Shown: piece by piece, positions 8,663 through 16,638 of the stretch
Layout: the number at the start of each line of letters is the position of its first letter
How positions within the stretch are numbered: the first letter of the stretch is position 1
Assembly: GCF_025165795.1 (NCBI RefSeq)
Contig: NZ_JAJAGO010000011.1
Span: 124,001 to 188,000 of the forward strand
Source of the DNA: Streptomyces gossypii
GTDB lineage: Bacteria; Actinomycetota; Actinomycetes; Streptomycetales; Streptomycetaceae
DNA length: 64,000 nucleotides
Reading direction: 5' to 3'
Made by a program: the position numbers and the translations under genes
The notes under the pieces: generated by a model
What the model was told of the DNA's origin: nothing
The model's input: only the letters and a program-made list of their open reading frames with translations
Databases searched by the model: none

Positions 8663-9928
8663 ATGAGCCTGATCGAGACTGTGCTGAGCATGCCGGGCGG
8701 GGCGAAGCCGCGGTTCTATCGCGTCGCGCTGGACGGGCGGACGCTGGTGCGGGCCGCCTGGGCGCAGGGCGGCCGTCCCCGCGAGACGGTCAAGGAACTG
8801 GAGGTCAGCGACGACCGCGAGGCGCTGCTCGCCTTCGAGAAGGCCCGCGACAAGAAGCTGCGCGAGGGGTTCGCGCGCGTCGCCGACCCTTCCGGCGCCG
8901 CTCGCGGCGACGTCGTGCTGGAGATGATCGTGCCGAACCGCTCCTGGTGCCCCGGCGCGTTCGACCTCTCCCCCGACGGCCGCACCCTGGTCGTCGCCAC
9001 GATGCTGAAGGACGGTTACGGCGCCGAGATCCATCTGGTGGACGTGGCAGGCGGCGGCCGCAGGCTTGTACACGCCGAGCCGCCGGAGGTGCGTCCCGCG
9101 CCCAGGGGGCGGGGGCAAACGTTCCCGCACACCGTCCTGTTCGACGCCGACGGGCGGCGGATCGTTTATGCGCTCAACGGCGAGACCAGGCTGCTGGACC
9201 TCGCCAGAGGTCAGGGCCGGACTCTGGCGGCCTACCGGGAGTCCGCCGACGCCGACTTCAACCCGCACCGGGTCCACCCGAAGTGGGACGGCAGCCGCCG
9301 CAGACTCCTCGCGTACGACTCGGGCAACCGCGTCCGGGTACTCGACCGGCAGGGGCACATCGTCTTCGAGGTGCACGCCGACGGGCCGTACGCCTGCTGG
9401 GACGGCGCGCTCTCGCCCTCGGGAAGGCTGCTCGCGCTGAGCCGGAGCAGGGGGCGGACGTACGGCGGGAGCGAGCCGATGACGACGGAGATAGAGGTCT
9501 GGGACACCGAGGCGGGCACGATCCGCCAGCGGATACCCGTGCCCGGCCGTCAGCCCGCGAAGGACATCGGCTTCGACCCGAGCGAGACTCTGGTGCTGGC
9601 CGCCCCCTGGGGCAGCGGCGGGCCCGGCGCCTACTCGGTCGACACGGCCGAGCTGGTCTGGCACTTCGCCGACCCGCACCGGCCAGAGCGCTGGGCGGCC
9701 TGTTACGGCTGGGCGTACTCGCCCGACGGGAAGACGCTGGCGCTGGGGAGGCGGGGGGAGCTGGAGGTCGTCGACACGGCCACGCGCACGGCCGATCCCG
9801 TCTTCGGGTCCGACCACCGGCCCGAGACGGGGACCACCGGCCGTACGTACGGCGTCCGGTTCTCCGCCGACGGCACACTGGTCGCCTCCGGCGGGGACTC
9901 GGGCCGGATCGTTGTGCGCAAGCTCTGA
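8663..9928 (+). CDS. WD40 beta-propeller protein with a WGR-like N-terminal domain
   Basis: A 421-residue protein. Residues 15-80 (RFYRVALDGRTLVRAAWAQG to FEKARDKKLREGFARV) follow the beta-strand and helix order of WGR domains, which are best known from PARP-like proteins and bind nucleic acid ends, but the Trp-Gly-Arg motif itself reads WAQ. The rest is a beta-propeller with recurring blades of the type LSPDGRTLVVAT, SPSGRLLALS, YSPDGKTLALG and FSADGTLVASGG. No signal peptide or membrane segment is present, so it should be cytosolic. No Shine-Dalgarno sequence is visible; TACGTT ends six bases before the ATG, so a leaderless message is possible. Partners are unknown. Confidence 0.8.
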   Translation: MSLIETVLSMPGGAKPRFYRVALDGRTLVRAAWAQGGRPRETVKELEVSDDREALLAFEKARDKKLREGFARVADPSGAARGDVVLEMIVPNRSWCPGAFDLSPDGRTLVVATMLKDGYGAEIHLVDVAGGGRRLVHAEPPEVRPAPRGRGQTFPHTVLFDADGRRIVYALNGETRLLDLARGQGRTLAAYRESADADFNPHRVHPKWDGSRRRLLAYDSGNRVRVLDRQGHIVFEVHADGPYACWDGALSPSGRLLALSRSRGRTYGGSEPMTTEIEVWDTEAGTIRQRIPVPGRQPAKDIGFDPSETLVLAAPWGSGGPGAYSVDTAELVWHFADPHRPERWAACYGWAYSPDGKTLALGRRGELEVVDTATRTADPVFGSDHRPETGTTGRTYGVRFSADGTLVASGGDSGRIVVRKL

Positions 9929-9953
9929 CAGCCTGTCAGGTGGCTCGCGCCGG

Positions 9954-11450
9954 TCAGCCGTCCGCATCCGCGTGCTGGCGGGCCGCCAAGGCGTGGGACA
10001 CCTCGCGGGTGGCCGGGTAGAGGGCGAGGTAGTGCGCGTACAGGCCGTCGTAGCGCGCCGTGCCCGCCGGTTCGGGGGTGACGGTGGACTCCACCGGATT
10101 CCAGACCGCGATGTCCGCCCGCCCGGCCAGCCCGGTGCCCACGGCGGCGAGGAACGCGTCGCCGTAGGCCGCGCCGATGGTGTGCCGGGGCACGTCCTGC
10201 GCCCGGCCCGTCACGTCCGAGACGATCCGGGTCCACAGCTCGCGCGCCCCGCCGCCGACGGCGACCAGCCGCCGCAGGTCGCCGCCCGCCTCCGCCATCG
10301 CGGCGAGATTGTGCCGTACGCCGAAGGCCGTGCCCTCCAGCACCGCCCGGTAGAGATGCGCGCGGCCGTGCCTCAGGGTGAGTCCGGCGATGACGCCGCG
10401 CGCGTCGGGGTCGAAGAGAGGGGTGCGTTCGCCCGCGAAGTACGGCAGCATCAGCAGGCCCTCGGCGCCCGGCGGCAGCGCGGCGGCCTCCTCGGTGAGC
10501 GTGCCGAAGTCCGCGCCGGTCAGCTCGCGCAGCCAGCCCGTGACGGCACCCGAGGTGGCCATGCCGCCCGCCAGGCAGTACGTGCCCTCGAAGGCACCGG
10601 CCGTGGACCAGAGGCGGGCGTCCGGTACGGGCTCGGCGACGACGTTGGACAGGAACATCGTCGTGCCGTACATCAGCATCAGGTCCCCGGTGCCGGTGGC
10701 GCCGACGCCGGTGGCCTCGGCCCAGGCGTCCACCGTCCCGGCCATGACCGGGGTCCCCGCGGGGATGCCGGTGGCCGCCGACGCCGCCCCGGTGACCTCG
10801 CCGACGGCCTCGGAGGGCCAGACCAGTTCGGGCCACTCCAGGCCCGGCGCGATCTCCTCCCGCCACTCCTCGATCCAGCGGCGCTCCCGCAGGTCGTACA
10901 GGGGCGTGCACTGGCTGGCGGAGTGGTGGTCGAGGACGTACGCGCCGGTGAGCCGGTGCGCGATCCACGAACTGGCCATGAACCAGCGCTCGGTGCGCGC
11001 GTACGTCTGCGGTTCCCGCTCCGCCAGCCAGGCAAGTTTCGGTCCGACGGCCTGGCTGGTGAGCGGCGAGCCGCAGCGCTCCAGCACCTGGGCGGCACCG
11101 TAGCGGGCGGTCTGCGCGGCGATCTGCTCGCCGGCGCGGGTGTCCACGCCGTAGAGAATGGCGGGCCGCAACGGCTCGCCGTCGCGGCGGGTGGGCAGCA
11201 GGCAGGGGCCGATGCCGCTGACACACACCCCGGCCAGCAGCTCCGGCCCTTCCAGCAGCTCCGCCGCCAGCGCCCGGAAGTCGCCCCACCACACCGCTTC
11301 CGCATCGTGCTCGGCCCAGCCGGGCCGAGGCGTGTCGGTGCGGTGTTCGCGCACCGCCGTACGGACGACCTCGCCGTCCTCGGCGCGCACCAGCACGCCC
11401 TTGGAGCTCGATGTGCCGATGTCGATGCCCATCACCAGCGGCGCGCGCAT
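9954..11450 (-). CDS. FGGY-family carbohydrate kinase (xylulokinase-like)
   Basis: A 498-residue sugar kinase with the two-domain FGGY fold. The N-terminal phosphate loop reads MGIDIGTSSSKGVLV, the central segment LMYGTTMFLSNV follows, and the C-terminal adenosine motif is VAVGGGARELWTRIVSD. It should phosphorylate a pentose, pentulose or polyol using ATP. Motifs resemble xylulokinases most, but FGGY specificity cannot be read from sequence. The open frame extends far upstream into non-conserved sequence; ATG at 11450 has GGGAGG seven bases before it and gives normal length. No dehydrogenase, isomerase or transporter is adjacent. Confidence 0.87.
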   Translation of the reverse strand: MRAPLVMGIDIGTSSSKGVLVRAEDGEVVRTAVREHRTDTPRPGWAEHDAEAVWWGDFRALAAELLEGPELLAGVCVSGIGPCLLPTRRDGEPLRPAILYGVDTRAGEQIAAQTARYGAAQVLERCGSPLTSQAVGPKLAWLAEREPQTYARTERWFMASSWIAHRLTGAYVLDHHSASQCTPLYDLRERRWIEEWREEIAPGLEWPELVWPSEAVGEVTGAASAATGIPAGTPVMAGTVDAWAEATGVGATGTGDLMLMYGTTMFLSNVVAEPVPDARLWSTAGAFEGTYCLAGGMATSGAVTGWLRELTGADFGTLTEEAAALPPGAEGLLMLPYFAGERTPLFDPDARGVIAGLTLRHGRAHLYRAVLEGTAFGVRHNLAAMAEAGGDLRRLVAVGGGARELWTRIVSDVTGRAQDVPRHTIGAAYGDAFLAAVGTGLAGRADIAVWNPVESTVTPEPAGTARYDGLYAHYLALYPATREVSHALAARQHADADG

Positions 11451-11741
11451 GGGATGACCTCCCGCTCGTGGGTTGTGACTCCTCGGCCGCCTCCGGCCGC
11501 CCGTACCCGACTTTCGTCGCCAACAACCAGATGACGGTCGGCGCTCTCCGGTCGCCGGGGTCTCTCCAACCGAGAGATACCCCAGGCCCTGTCCGGCTGC
11601 CTCGGACGAACGAACCACCGCACGAACCGCCGAACACCGCGCACCGCGGGTGTGAGGCGAGGGGGCAGCGGCGACAATCAACGCGCCCGCATTCGGGCAT
11701 AATTGATATATCCCTCCACTATCCGGGACTCGGAGATGCAC

Positions 11742-11948
11742 ATGTCGCGCACAGTGATCGACCTTGATGACGATCTGGTGGCTCAGGCAGCCGAGATGCT
11801 CGGCACGACGGGCAAACGCGCCACAGTGAACTGCGTGTTGGAGGAGTTCGTCGCCGCCGCAAAGCGCAGGCGCTTCATGGAGCTGCTGGACGAGGGGGTT
11901 TTCGATGACCTCGCCGATCAGGAAGTGATGGCGTGGGCGTGGCGGTAG
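11742..11948 (+). CDS. vapB: VapB-type antitoxin
   Basis: A 68-residue protein beginning MSRTVIDLDDDLVAQAAEMLGT, the usual opening of actinobacterial VapB/DUF2191 antitoxins: a beta strand then a helix that dimerise to bind DNA, followed by an acidic C-terminal tail (ELLDEGVFDDLADQE) that wraps the toxin. ATG 11742 is favoured over ATG 11736 because GGAG lies six bases upstream. It overlaps the downstream PIN-domain toxin by 16 bp, the standard antitoxin-first order. The upstream DNA (CATAATTGATATA, around 11699-11710) is strikingly AT-rich for this genome and probably contains the promoter. Confidence 0.85.
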   Translation: MSRTVIDLDDDLVAQAAEMLGTTGKRATVNCVLEEFVAAAKRRRFMELLDEGVFDDLADQEVMAWAWR

Positions 11949-12358
11949 CGACACATCTCGTCGACAAGAGCGTCTGGGCGAGGGCCCGGCAGCCCGCCGT
12001 CCGCAGCGCCCTGCTCCCGCTGCTCGACCGGGGCCAGCTCGCCACCTGCGCGATGATCGACCTGGAGCTGCTCTACAGCTCCCGCAGCGCCACGGACCAC
12101 GCGCGCGGGCGGGCGCTGCGCTCCGGCTTCGACTGGCTCCCGCTCACCGACGAGGTCGGCACGCGCGCCGTCAAGGTGCAGTCACTGCTGGCCCGCAAGG
12201 GGCACCACCGGGCGGCGTCCCTGGCCGACCTGCTCATCGCGGCGACTGCCGAACGGCACGGAGTAACGGTTCTCCACTACAACGTGGACTTCGACACGAT
12301 CGCCGCCGTGACGCGGCAGCCGGTGCAGTGGGTGGTACCGCCCGGCACAGCGGACTGA
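11933..12358 (+). CDS. vapC: VapC-type PIN-domain ribonuclease toxin
   Basis: A 141-residue PIN-domain protein. The acidic active-site residues are placed as in VapC: D11 in the VDKSVW strand, E45 in IDLELLYSS, D99 in SLADLLIAA and the D119/D121 pair in NVDFDTIA. VapC toxins cut tRNA or rRNA in an Mg2+-dependent manner and are neutralised by the cognate VapB. GTG 11933 has AGGAAG seven bases upstream. An in-frame GTG at 11939 is possible. It forms an operon with the antitoxin just upstream. Confidence 0.87.
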   Translation: MGVAVATHLVDKSVWARARQPAVRSALLPLLDRGQLATCAMIDLELLYSSRSATDHARGRALRSGFDWLPLTDEVGTRAVKVQSLLARKGHHRAASLADLLIAATAERHGVTVLHYNVDFDTIAAVTRQPVQWVVPPGTAD

Positions 12359-12462
12359 GGATTCGCATCTGTTGCACTGGCGAATGCCCGACCCGGCTGC
12401 GCGGGCGCACGATCCCCGGCGCGCGGTTCAGGGCCTGTCCGGCATCACCCAAACGACACGCA

Positions 12463-13164
12463 CTAGCCGTCCAGCACGGTGCGCCACTCACGGACCGCTT
12501 CCGGTGAGACGGGCGAGGCCCACCCCGCCTGTCGCGCAGCGCCACCGATATGGAAGGCCGTCACCCCGCCCGCGCACAGCGCCGGCAGATGTGTCAGCCC
12601 CAGCCCGCCGCCGACCATCATCCGTGCCTGGTAGCCCGGCTCGCCGTCAGCCCCCCGCTCGGCCTCCGCCAGCAGGGTCGCCATGCCGTCGTCGACACCG
12701 GAGGCCGAACCGGCGGTGAGATAGGTGTCCAGGCCCGGCAGCTCCCGCAGCCGCTTGCGGAGTCCGTCGCGATCCGCCGCCCGGTCGATCGCCCGGTGGA
12801 ACGTCCACCGGCAGGTGCCGATGACCTCCACCAGCGCACCGATCGCCGCCAGGTCCGGCTGCCCGGATTCGTCGAGGAAGCCGAGCACGAACTCCTCGGC
12901 GCCTTCGGTGCGCAGCAGCTGCGCCCGCGCGCGCAGGTCGTCCAGCGCCTGCGGCCCGCCGGCCGAGAAGCCGTCGGACGTGCGCAGCATGACGCGCAGG
13001 GGGATGCCGACCGCGGCGCGGATCGCGGCGAAGGTCTCGCGGTCGGGGGTGAGGCCGTCGGCCGCGATGTCGGTGATCAGCTCGAGGCGGTCCGCTCCAC
13101 CGGCCTCGGCGGCACGCGCGTCCTGCGCACTGAGCGCGATCACCTCTAGCATTGGTCTAGACAT
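12463..13164 (-). CDS. cutC: CutC-family protein (copper homeostasis family, TIM barrel)
   Basis: A 233-residue TIM-barrel protein of the CutC family (LEVIALSAQDARAAEAGGAD at the start, MMVGGGLGL and AFHIGGAAR near the end). CutC was linked to copper tolerance in E. coli, but its biochemical activity and that link are debated. Two starts are possible: ATG 13164 (MSRPMLEV, weak GGCAGG upstream) and ATG 13152. The start region overlaps a GGTCTAGAC palindrome resembling a DasR site. It is divergent from the HD-domain gene and its 3' end faces the vapBC operon. Confidence 0.85.
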   Translation of the reverse strand: MSRPMLEVIALSAQDARAAEAGGADRLELITDIAADGLTPDRETFAAIRAAVGIPLRVMLRTSDGFSAGGPQALDDLRARAQLLRTEGAEEFVLGFLDESGQPDLAAIGALVEVIGTCRWTFHRAIDRAADRDGLRKRLRELPGLDTYLTAGSASGVDDGMATLLAEAERGADGEPGYQARMMVGGGLGLTHLPALCAGGVTAFHIGGAARQAGWASPVSPEAVREWRTVLDG

Positions 13165-13166
13165 AT
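13151..13166. promoter_or_regulatory. DasR-like (dre) site over the cutC start
   Basis: ATTGGTCTAGACATAT matches the dre consensus A(C/G)TGGTCTAGACCA(C/G)T at 12 of 16 positions, including the ten-base core TGGTCTAGAC. It overlaps the cutC translation start and the short promoter region shared with the divergent HD gene. The match is in sequence; function as a DasR site is inferred. Confidence 0.35.
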
Positions 13167-13223
13167 AACACAGCCTGCCACACACCACGGCATCACCGGT
13201 AGCTGCCCCTCACAATTGTCCAC

Positions 13224-13907
13224 ATGGAAACCCGCAGTACACAGGACGTTCTGCTCCACCGCTGGATCGCGCTGCTCCACCGCGTCCGCGCGCTCCAGCC
13301 CGACGCACGGTCCGGAGCACGGCCCCATCCGCTGCCGGACCCGGCACCGTACGGCGAGAACCTGCTCGACCGCTGGTCCGAGCCGCAGCGCCACTATCAC
13401 ACAGCCGATCATCTCTTGGCGGTGCTCGACCGCGTCGACGAACTGGCCGCACATGCCGCCGACGCCGATTCCGTACGGCTCGCCGCCTGGTTCCACGACG
13501 CCGTCTACCGCCCCGACCGCAGCGAGAACGAGGAGCGCAGCGCGCATCTCGCCGAAATCGCCCTCGCCGAGGCCGGAGTCGCCGCAGGCCGTACGGCCGA
13601 GGTCGCACGCCTCGTCCGGCTCACTGTCAGTCACGATCCGGAGCCCGGGGACAGCGACGGCGAGGTGCTGTGCGACGCGGATCTGGCGGTGCTCGCCGGA
13701 GCGCCCGAGGCGTACGCGCACTACGCCGCCGCCGTCCGCCGTGAGTACGGATTCGTCCCGGAGGATGTCTTCCGGCAGGGTCGCGCCGCCCTGCTGGACA
13801 GACTCCTCGCGCTCCCCCGCCTCTACCGCACCCCGTACGCCCACGACCGCTGGGAGCGCACGGCCCGCCACAACCTGCGCGCGGAACTGGAGCTGCTCAC
13901 CCTCTGA
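13224..13907 (+). CDS. HD-superfamily metal-dependent phosphohydrolase (COG4339 type)
   Basis: A 227-residue all-helical HD-domain protein. Candidate metal ligands are H57/H59/D62/H63 in HYHTADHL, the H91-D92 pair in WFHDAVYRP, and D151/D153 in CDADLAVL. These match the 'predicted HD phosphohydrolase' group whose substrates are unknown, probably a nucleotide or phosphate ester. The ATG at 13224 has no Shine-Dalgarno sequence. CACAAT lies exactly seven bases upstream and could be the -10 of a leaderless message. It is divergent from cutC, with 59 bp between. Confidence 0.85.
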   Translation: METRSTQDVLLHRWIALLHRVRALQPDARSGARPHPLPDPAPYGENLLDRWSEPQRHYHTADHLLAVLDRVDELAAHAADADSVRLAAWFHDAVYRPDRSENEERSAHLAEIALAEAGVAAGRTAEVARLVRLTVSHDPEPGDSDGEVLCDADLAVLAGAPEAYAHYAAAVRREYGFVPEDVFRQGRAALLDRLLALPRLYRTPYAHDRWERTARHNLRAELELLTL

Positions 13908-13982
13908 GAACGTCAAGCCGGGCAGTCCACGACGCGTCACGCGATCGGGTGACGGTGCGGGCGGCGGGTGGCGGGCACCGCC

Positions 13983-14828
13983 TCACCAGTGCGCGGGCCG
14001 GGTCAGCCCCTGAGGAATCCGGGTGGTGTCACTCCCCCGGGCCGCGGTCAGCTGCGGCTGGGTGAGGAAGAGGCAGCCGGTGAGGTCGGCGCCGTGCAGC
14101 CGGGCGTCTCTGAGGTCCGCCCCGATCAGATCGGCCGTACGCAGATCCGCCCCGCTCAGGTCCGCCGCGATGAGGTACGCCCCGCGCAGGCTTGCACCGC
14201 GCAGGTCCGCGCCGCCGAGGCGGGCGCCCATGAGATCGGCTCCCCGGTGGTTCTTCCGCCGCCCCGGCACCGCGGCGGCCCGCACCAGTTCGCTGGCGCG
14301 CAGCAGCAGCGCGTTGACGCCCTGCCGGTGCGCGGCCATGTCCAGCTCGGCGAGCGATTCGGCGGTACCGAGGGTGAGGCGGTGGGTGTCGTCCAGCGCA
14401 CGGCGCAGCCCGCGGTGGACTGGGCGTGCGTCCGGGAGTTCGAGCGCCTCGGTGACGTACCGGAGCAGTTCGTGCAGCTGCCGCATGACCGGGAACACGT
14501 CGAACATCTGCCGGGCGGTCTTTGGCGACCGGCGCCAGTCCTGCCCGCCGAAGGTGTGCTGGGAGACCTGCTGTCCGGCGCCGAAGCAGTCGTAGACCGT
14601 GCAGCCGGAGTAGCCGTCCTCGCGGAGGCGGGCGTGGATGCCGCAGCTGTAGTCCGCCTGGAGGTTCGTACACGGCTGCCCGGCGTCCTTGTCGACCGGG
14701 AAGTCCGCCGAGGCCCGGAAGGGCAGCGCGACACAGCACAGTCCGAAACAGCTGGCGCAGTCGGCCCGCAGGTCGAGGCTCCGACGGCCCTCGGGGGGCA
14801 CCGGGACTGCACTCTCCGGGTCACGCAC
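13983..14828 (-). CDS. Cysteine-cluster plus pentapeptide-repeat protein
   Basis: A 281-residue protein with two parts. The N-terminal 70 residues carry eight cysteines, opening with CASCFGLCC, close to the CxxCxxxCC pattern of YkgJ-type zinc/iron-sulfur proteins, then CTN, YSCGIHARL and CTVYDCFGAGQ. The C-terminal 100 residues are a right-handed pentapeptide-repeat helix (GADLMGARLGGADLRGASL and on). A helical linker joins them. GTG 14828 was chosen because GAGGAG lies eight bases upstream; the GTG at 14834 is too close to it. The role is unknown. Pentapeptide proteins can mimic DNA, but nothing here shows that. Confidence 0.82.
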   Translation of the reverse strand: MRDPESAVPVPPEGRRSLDLRADCASCFGLCCVALPFRASADFPVDKDAGQPCTNLQADYSCGIHARLREDGYSGCTVYDCFGAGQQVSQHTFGGQDWRRSPKTARQMFDVFPVMRQLHELLRYVTEALELPDARPVHRGLRRALDDTHRLTLGTAESLAELDMAAHRQGVNALLLRASELVRAAAVPGRRKNHRGADLMGARLGGADLRGASLRGAYLIAADLSGADLRTADLIGADLRDARLHGADLTGCLFLTQPQLTAARGSDTTRIPQGLTRPAHW

Positions 14829-15182
14829 GCGCACTTCTCCTCGCCGGGGGAAGGGCACCGCGTCCCCGTGGTGCCCGGTCGGCGTCCATTGTCCCCGACC
14901 GGGCACCGGTCACCGCGGTACGTCCCTCGCGTCCGCCTTCCGGGGGAGGGGTCCGTCTGCCGGCTGACGCGGCGGCCGCACGGCCGCGGCGAGCCTGAGG
15001 CCACTCGCCCCGGTGGGCGCCGCCCTCCTGGAGCCGCAGCGTCAGCCGCCGGGTGAGCTTCTGACACGCCGAGCGCACGGGCCGTTGGTGTGCCACGGGT
15101 GGTGATGGATCTCACACGGGCGGGGCCTCCGAGCCGGTGCCGGGGAGGAATACGGGGGCCGGGGGCGGGGTTGGGCAGTGGC

Positions 15183-16517
15183 GTGCCCTCCGACACCCCT
15201 GCCCAGCGCCTCCCGCCCGTCCCCGCCGCCACACCCGCTGCCACGCCCGGCGCCGCGCCGGCTGCGGCGCCTGCCCGGATGCCCGTCGCCGTCTATGTGC
15301 TGGGGCTGTCGGTCTTCGCGCTGGGCACATCCGAGTTCATGCTCGCCGGAATCCTCGAACCGCTCGCCCGCGACATGGACGTCTCCATACCCAAGGCGGG
15401 GCTGCTGGTCTCCGCCTTCGCCATCGGCATGGTGGTCGGCGCCCCGCTGCTCGCGGCGGCGACGCTCAAGCTGCCCCGCCGTACGACGCTGATCGCGCTG
15501 CTCGCGGTCTTCGGGCTCGGGCAGGTCGCGGGGGCGCTGGCGCCCACGTACTCGGTGCTGTTCGTCTCCCGGGTGGTGAGCGCCCTGGCGTGTGCGGGCT
15601 TCTGGGCGGTCGGGGCGGCTGTCGCGGTATCGCTGGTGCCGGTGACCGCGCGGGCCAAAGCCATGGCGATCATGGTCGGCGGGCTGAGCATCGCCAACAT
15701 CGCGGGCGTCCCGGCGGGCGCGTTCCTGGGGCAGCACGCGGGGTGGCGGGCCGCGTTCTGGGCGGTGGCCGCGATGTCGGCGGTCGCGCTGGTCGGCGTG
15801 ATCGCACTGGTGCCGCGCACCCGGCCGGGGACTGGTGCGGACGCGCCGAGCCTCCGTGCCGAGCTGCGCATCTACGCCGACCGGCAGGTGTGGCTGGCGC
15901 TCGCCCAGATCGCCCTGAACGCCGCCGCGGTCTTCGCCCTCTTCTCCTACCTCTCGCCGCTGCTCACCGACACCGCCGGGCTAGCGGAGAGCTGGGTGCC
16001 TTACGTGCTCGGGCTCTTCGGGCTGGGCGCGCTGATCGGTACGGCGCTCGGCGGCCGGATCGCCGACGCACACCTGTTCGGCACCATGTACACGGGCATC
16101 GCCGCGTCGACCGTCGTGCTGGCCGTCCTCGCGCTGGTGGCGCACAACGCGGTCGCGGCGATCGCGCTGGCCTTCCTGCTCGGCTTCACCGCCTTCCTCA
16201 CCGCGCCCGCGCTGAACGCCCGGATGTTCAACGTCGCCAACGCCGCACCGACCCTCGCGGGTGCGACTACGACCGCGTCGTTCAACATCGGCAACACGCT
16301 GGGCCCGTGGCTCGGCGGCCTGGTCATCGGCGCGGGCTGGGGCTACCCGGCGGTGGCCTGGGTCGGCGCGCTGCTCGCGGCGGCGGCCGTCGCCGTGACG
16401 GCGGTGGCCGCCCGGCTGCACCGCACCACGGCCGGGTCCCGCGTCGTCACCGGCGCCGCACCGGCGGACACGGCGGGCACGGCTGCGAAGACGGCAGCGG
16501 ACACGACTGCCCGCTGA
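15183..16517 (+). CDS. MFS drug efflux transporter, Cmx/CmrA-like
   Basis: About 444 residues with 12 predicted membrane helices. The core starts MPVAVYVLGLSVFALGTSEFM, very like the chloramphenicol exporters Cmx/CmrA, and shows the loop GLLVSAFAIGMVVGAP and the motif-C region IANIAGVPAGAFLG. It should be a proton-coupled exporter of the DHA1 group; chloramphenicol or another amphiphile is plausible but unproven. The start is uncertain: GTG 15183 has only a weak ribosome site, and conservation begins at ATG 15279. The C-terminus is Ala/Thr rich. A second MFS gene follows 121 bp later. Confidence 0.85.
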   Translation: MPSDTPAQRLPPVPAATPAATPGAAPAAAPARMPVAVYVLGLSVFALGTSEFMLAGILEPLARDMDVSIPKAGLLVSAFAIGMVVGAPLLAAATLKLPRRTTLIALLAVFGLGQVAGALAPTYSVLFVSRVVSALACAGFWAVGAAVAVSLVPVTARAKAMAIMVGGLSIANIAGVPAGAFLGQHAGWRAAFWAVAAMSAVALVGVIALVPRTRPGTGADAPSLRAELRIYADRQVWLALAQIALNAAAVFALFSYLSPLLTDTAGLAESWVPYVLGLFGLGALIGTALGGRIADAHLFGTMYTGIAASTVVLAVLALVAHNAVAAIALAFLLGFTAFLTAPALNARMFNVANAAPTLAGATTTASFNIGNTLGPWLGGLVIGAGWGYPAVAWVGALLAAAAVAVTAVAARLHRTTAGSRVVTGAAPADTAGTAAKTAADTTAR

Positions 16518-16638
16518 AGCCTCCGCTAGCCGCGCCGCGGCCGGGGAACGTTGTGGTCGCGAATCCGCCGGGCCCGCCTCGTCATGGCTGCTGTACTCGG
16601 TCACCAAGCCCACCGGTGCCCGCGTCAGGAGTCCAGCC

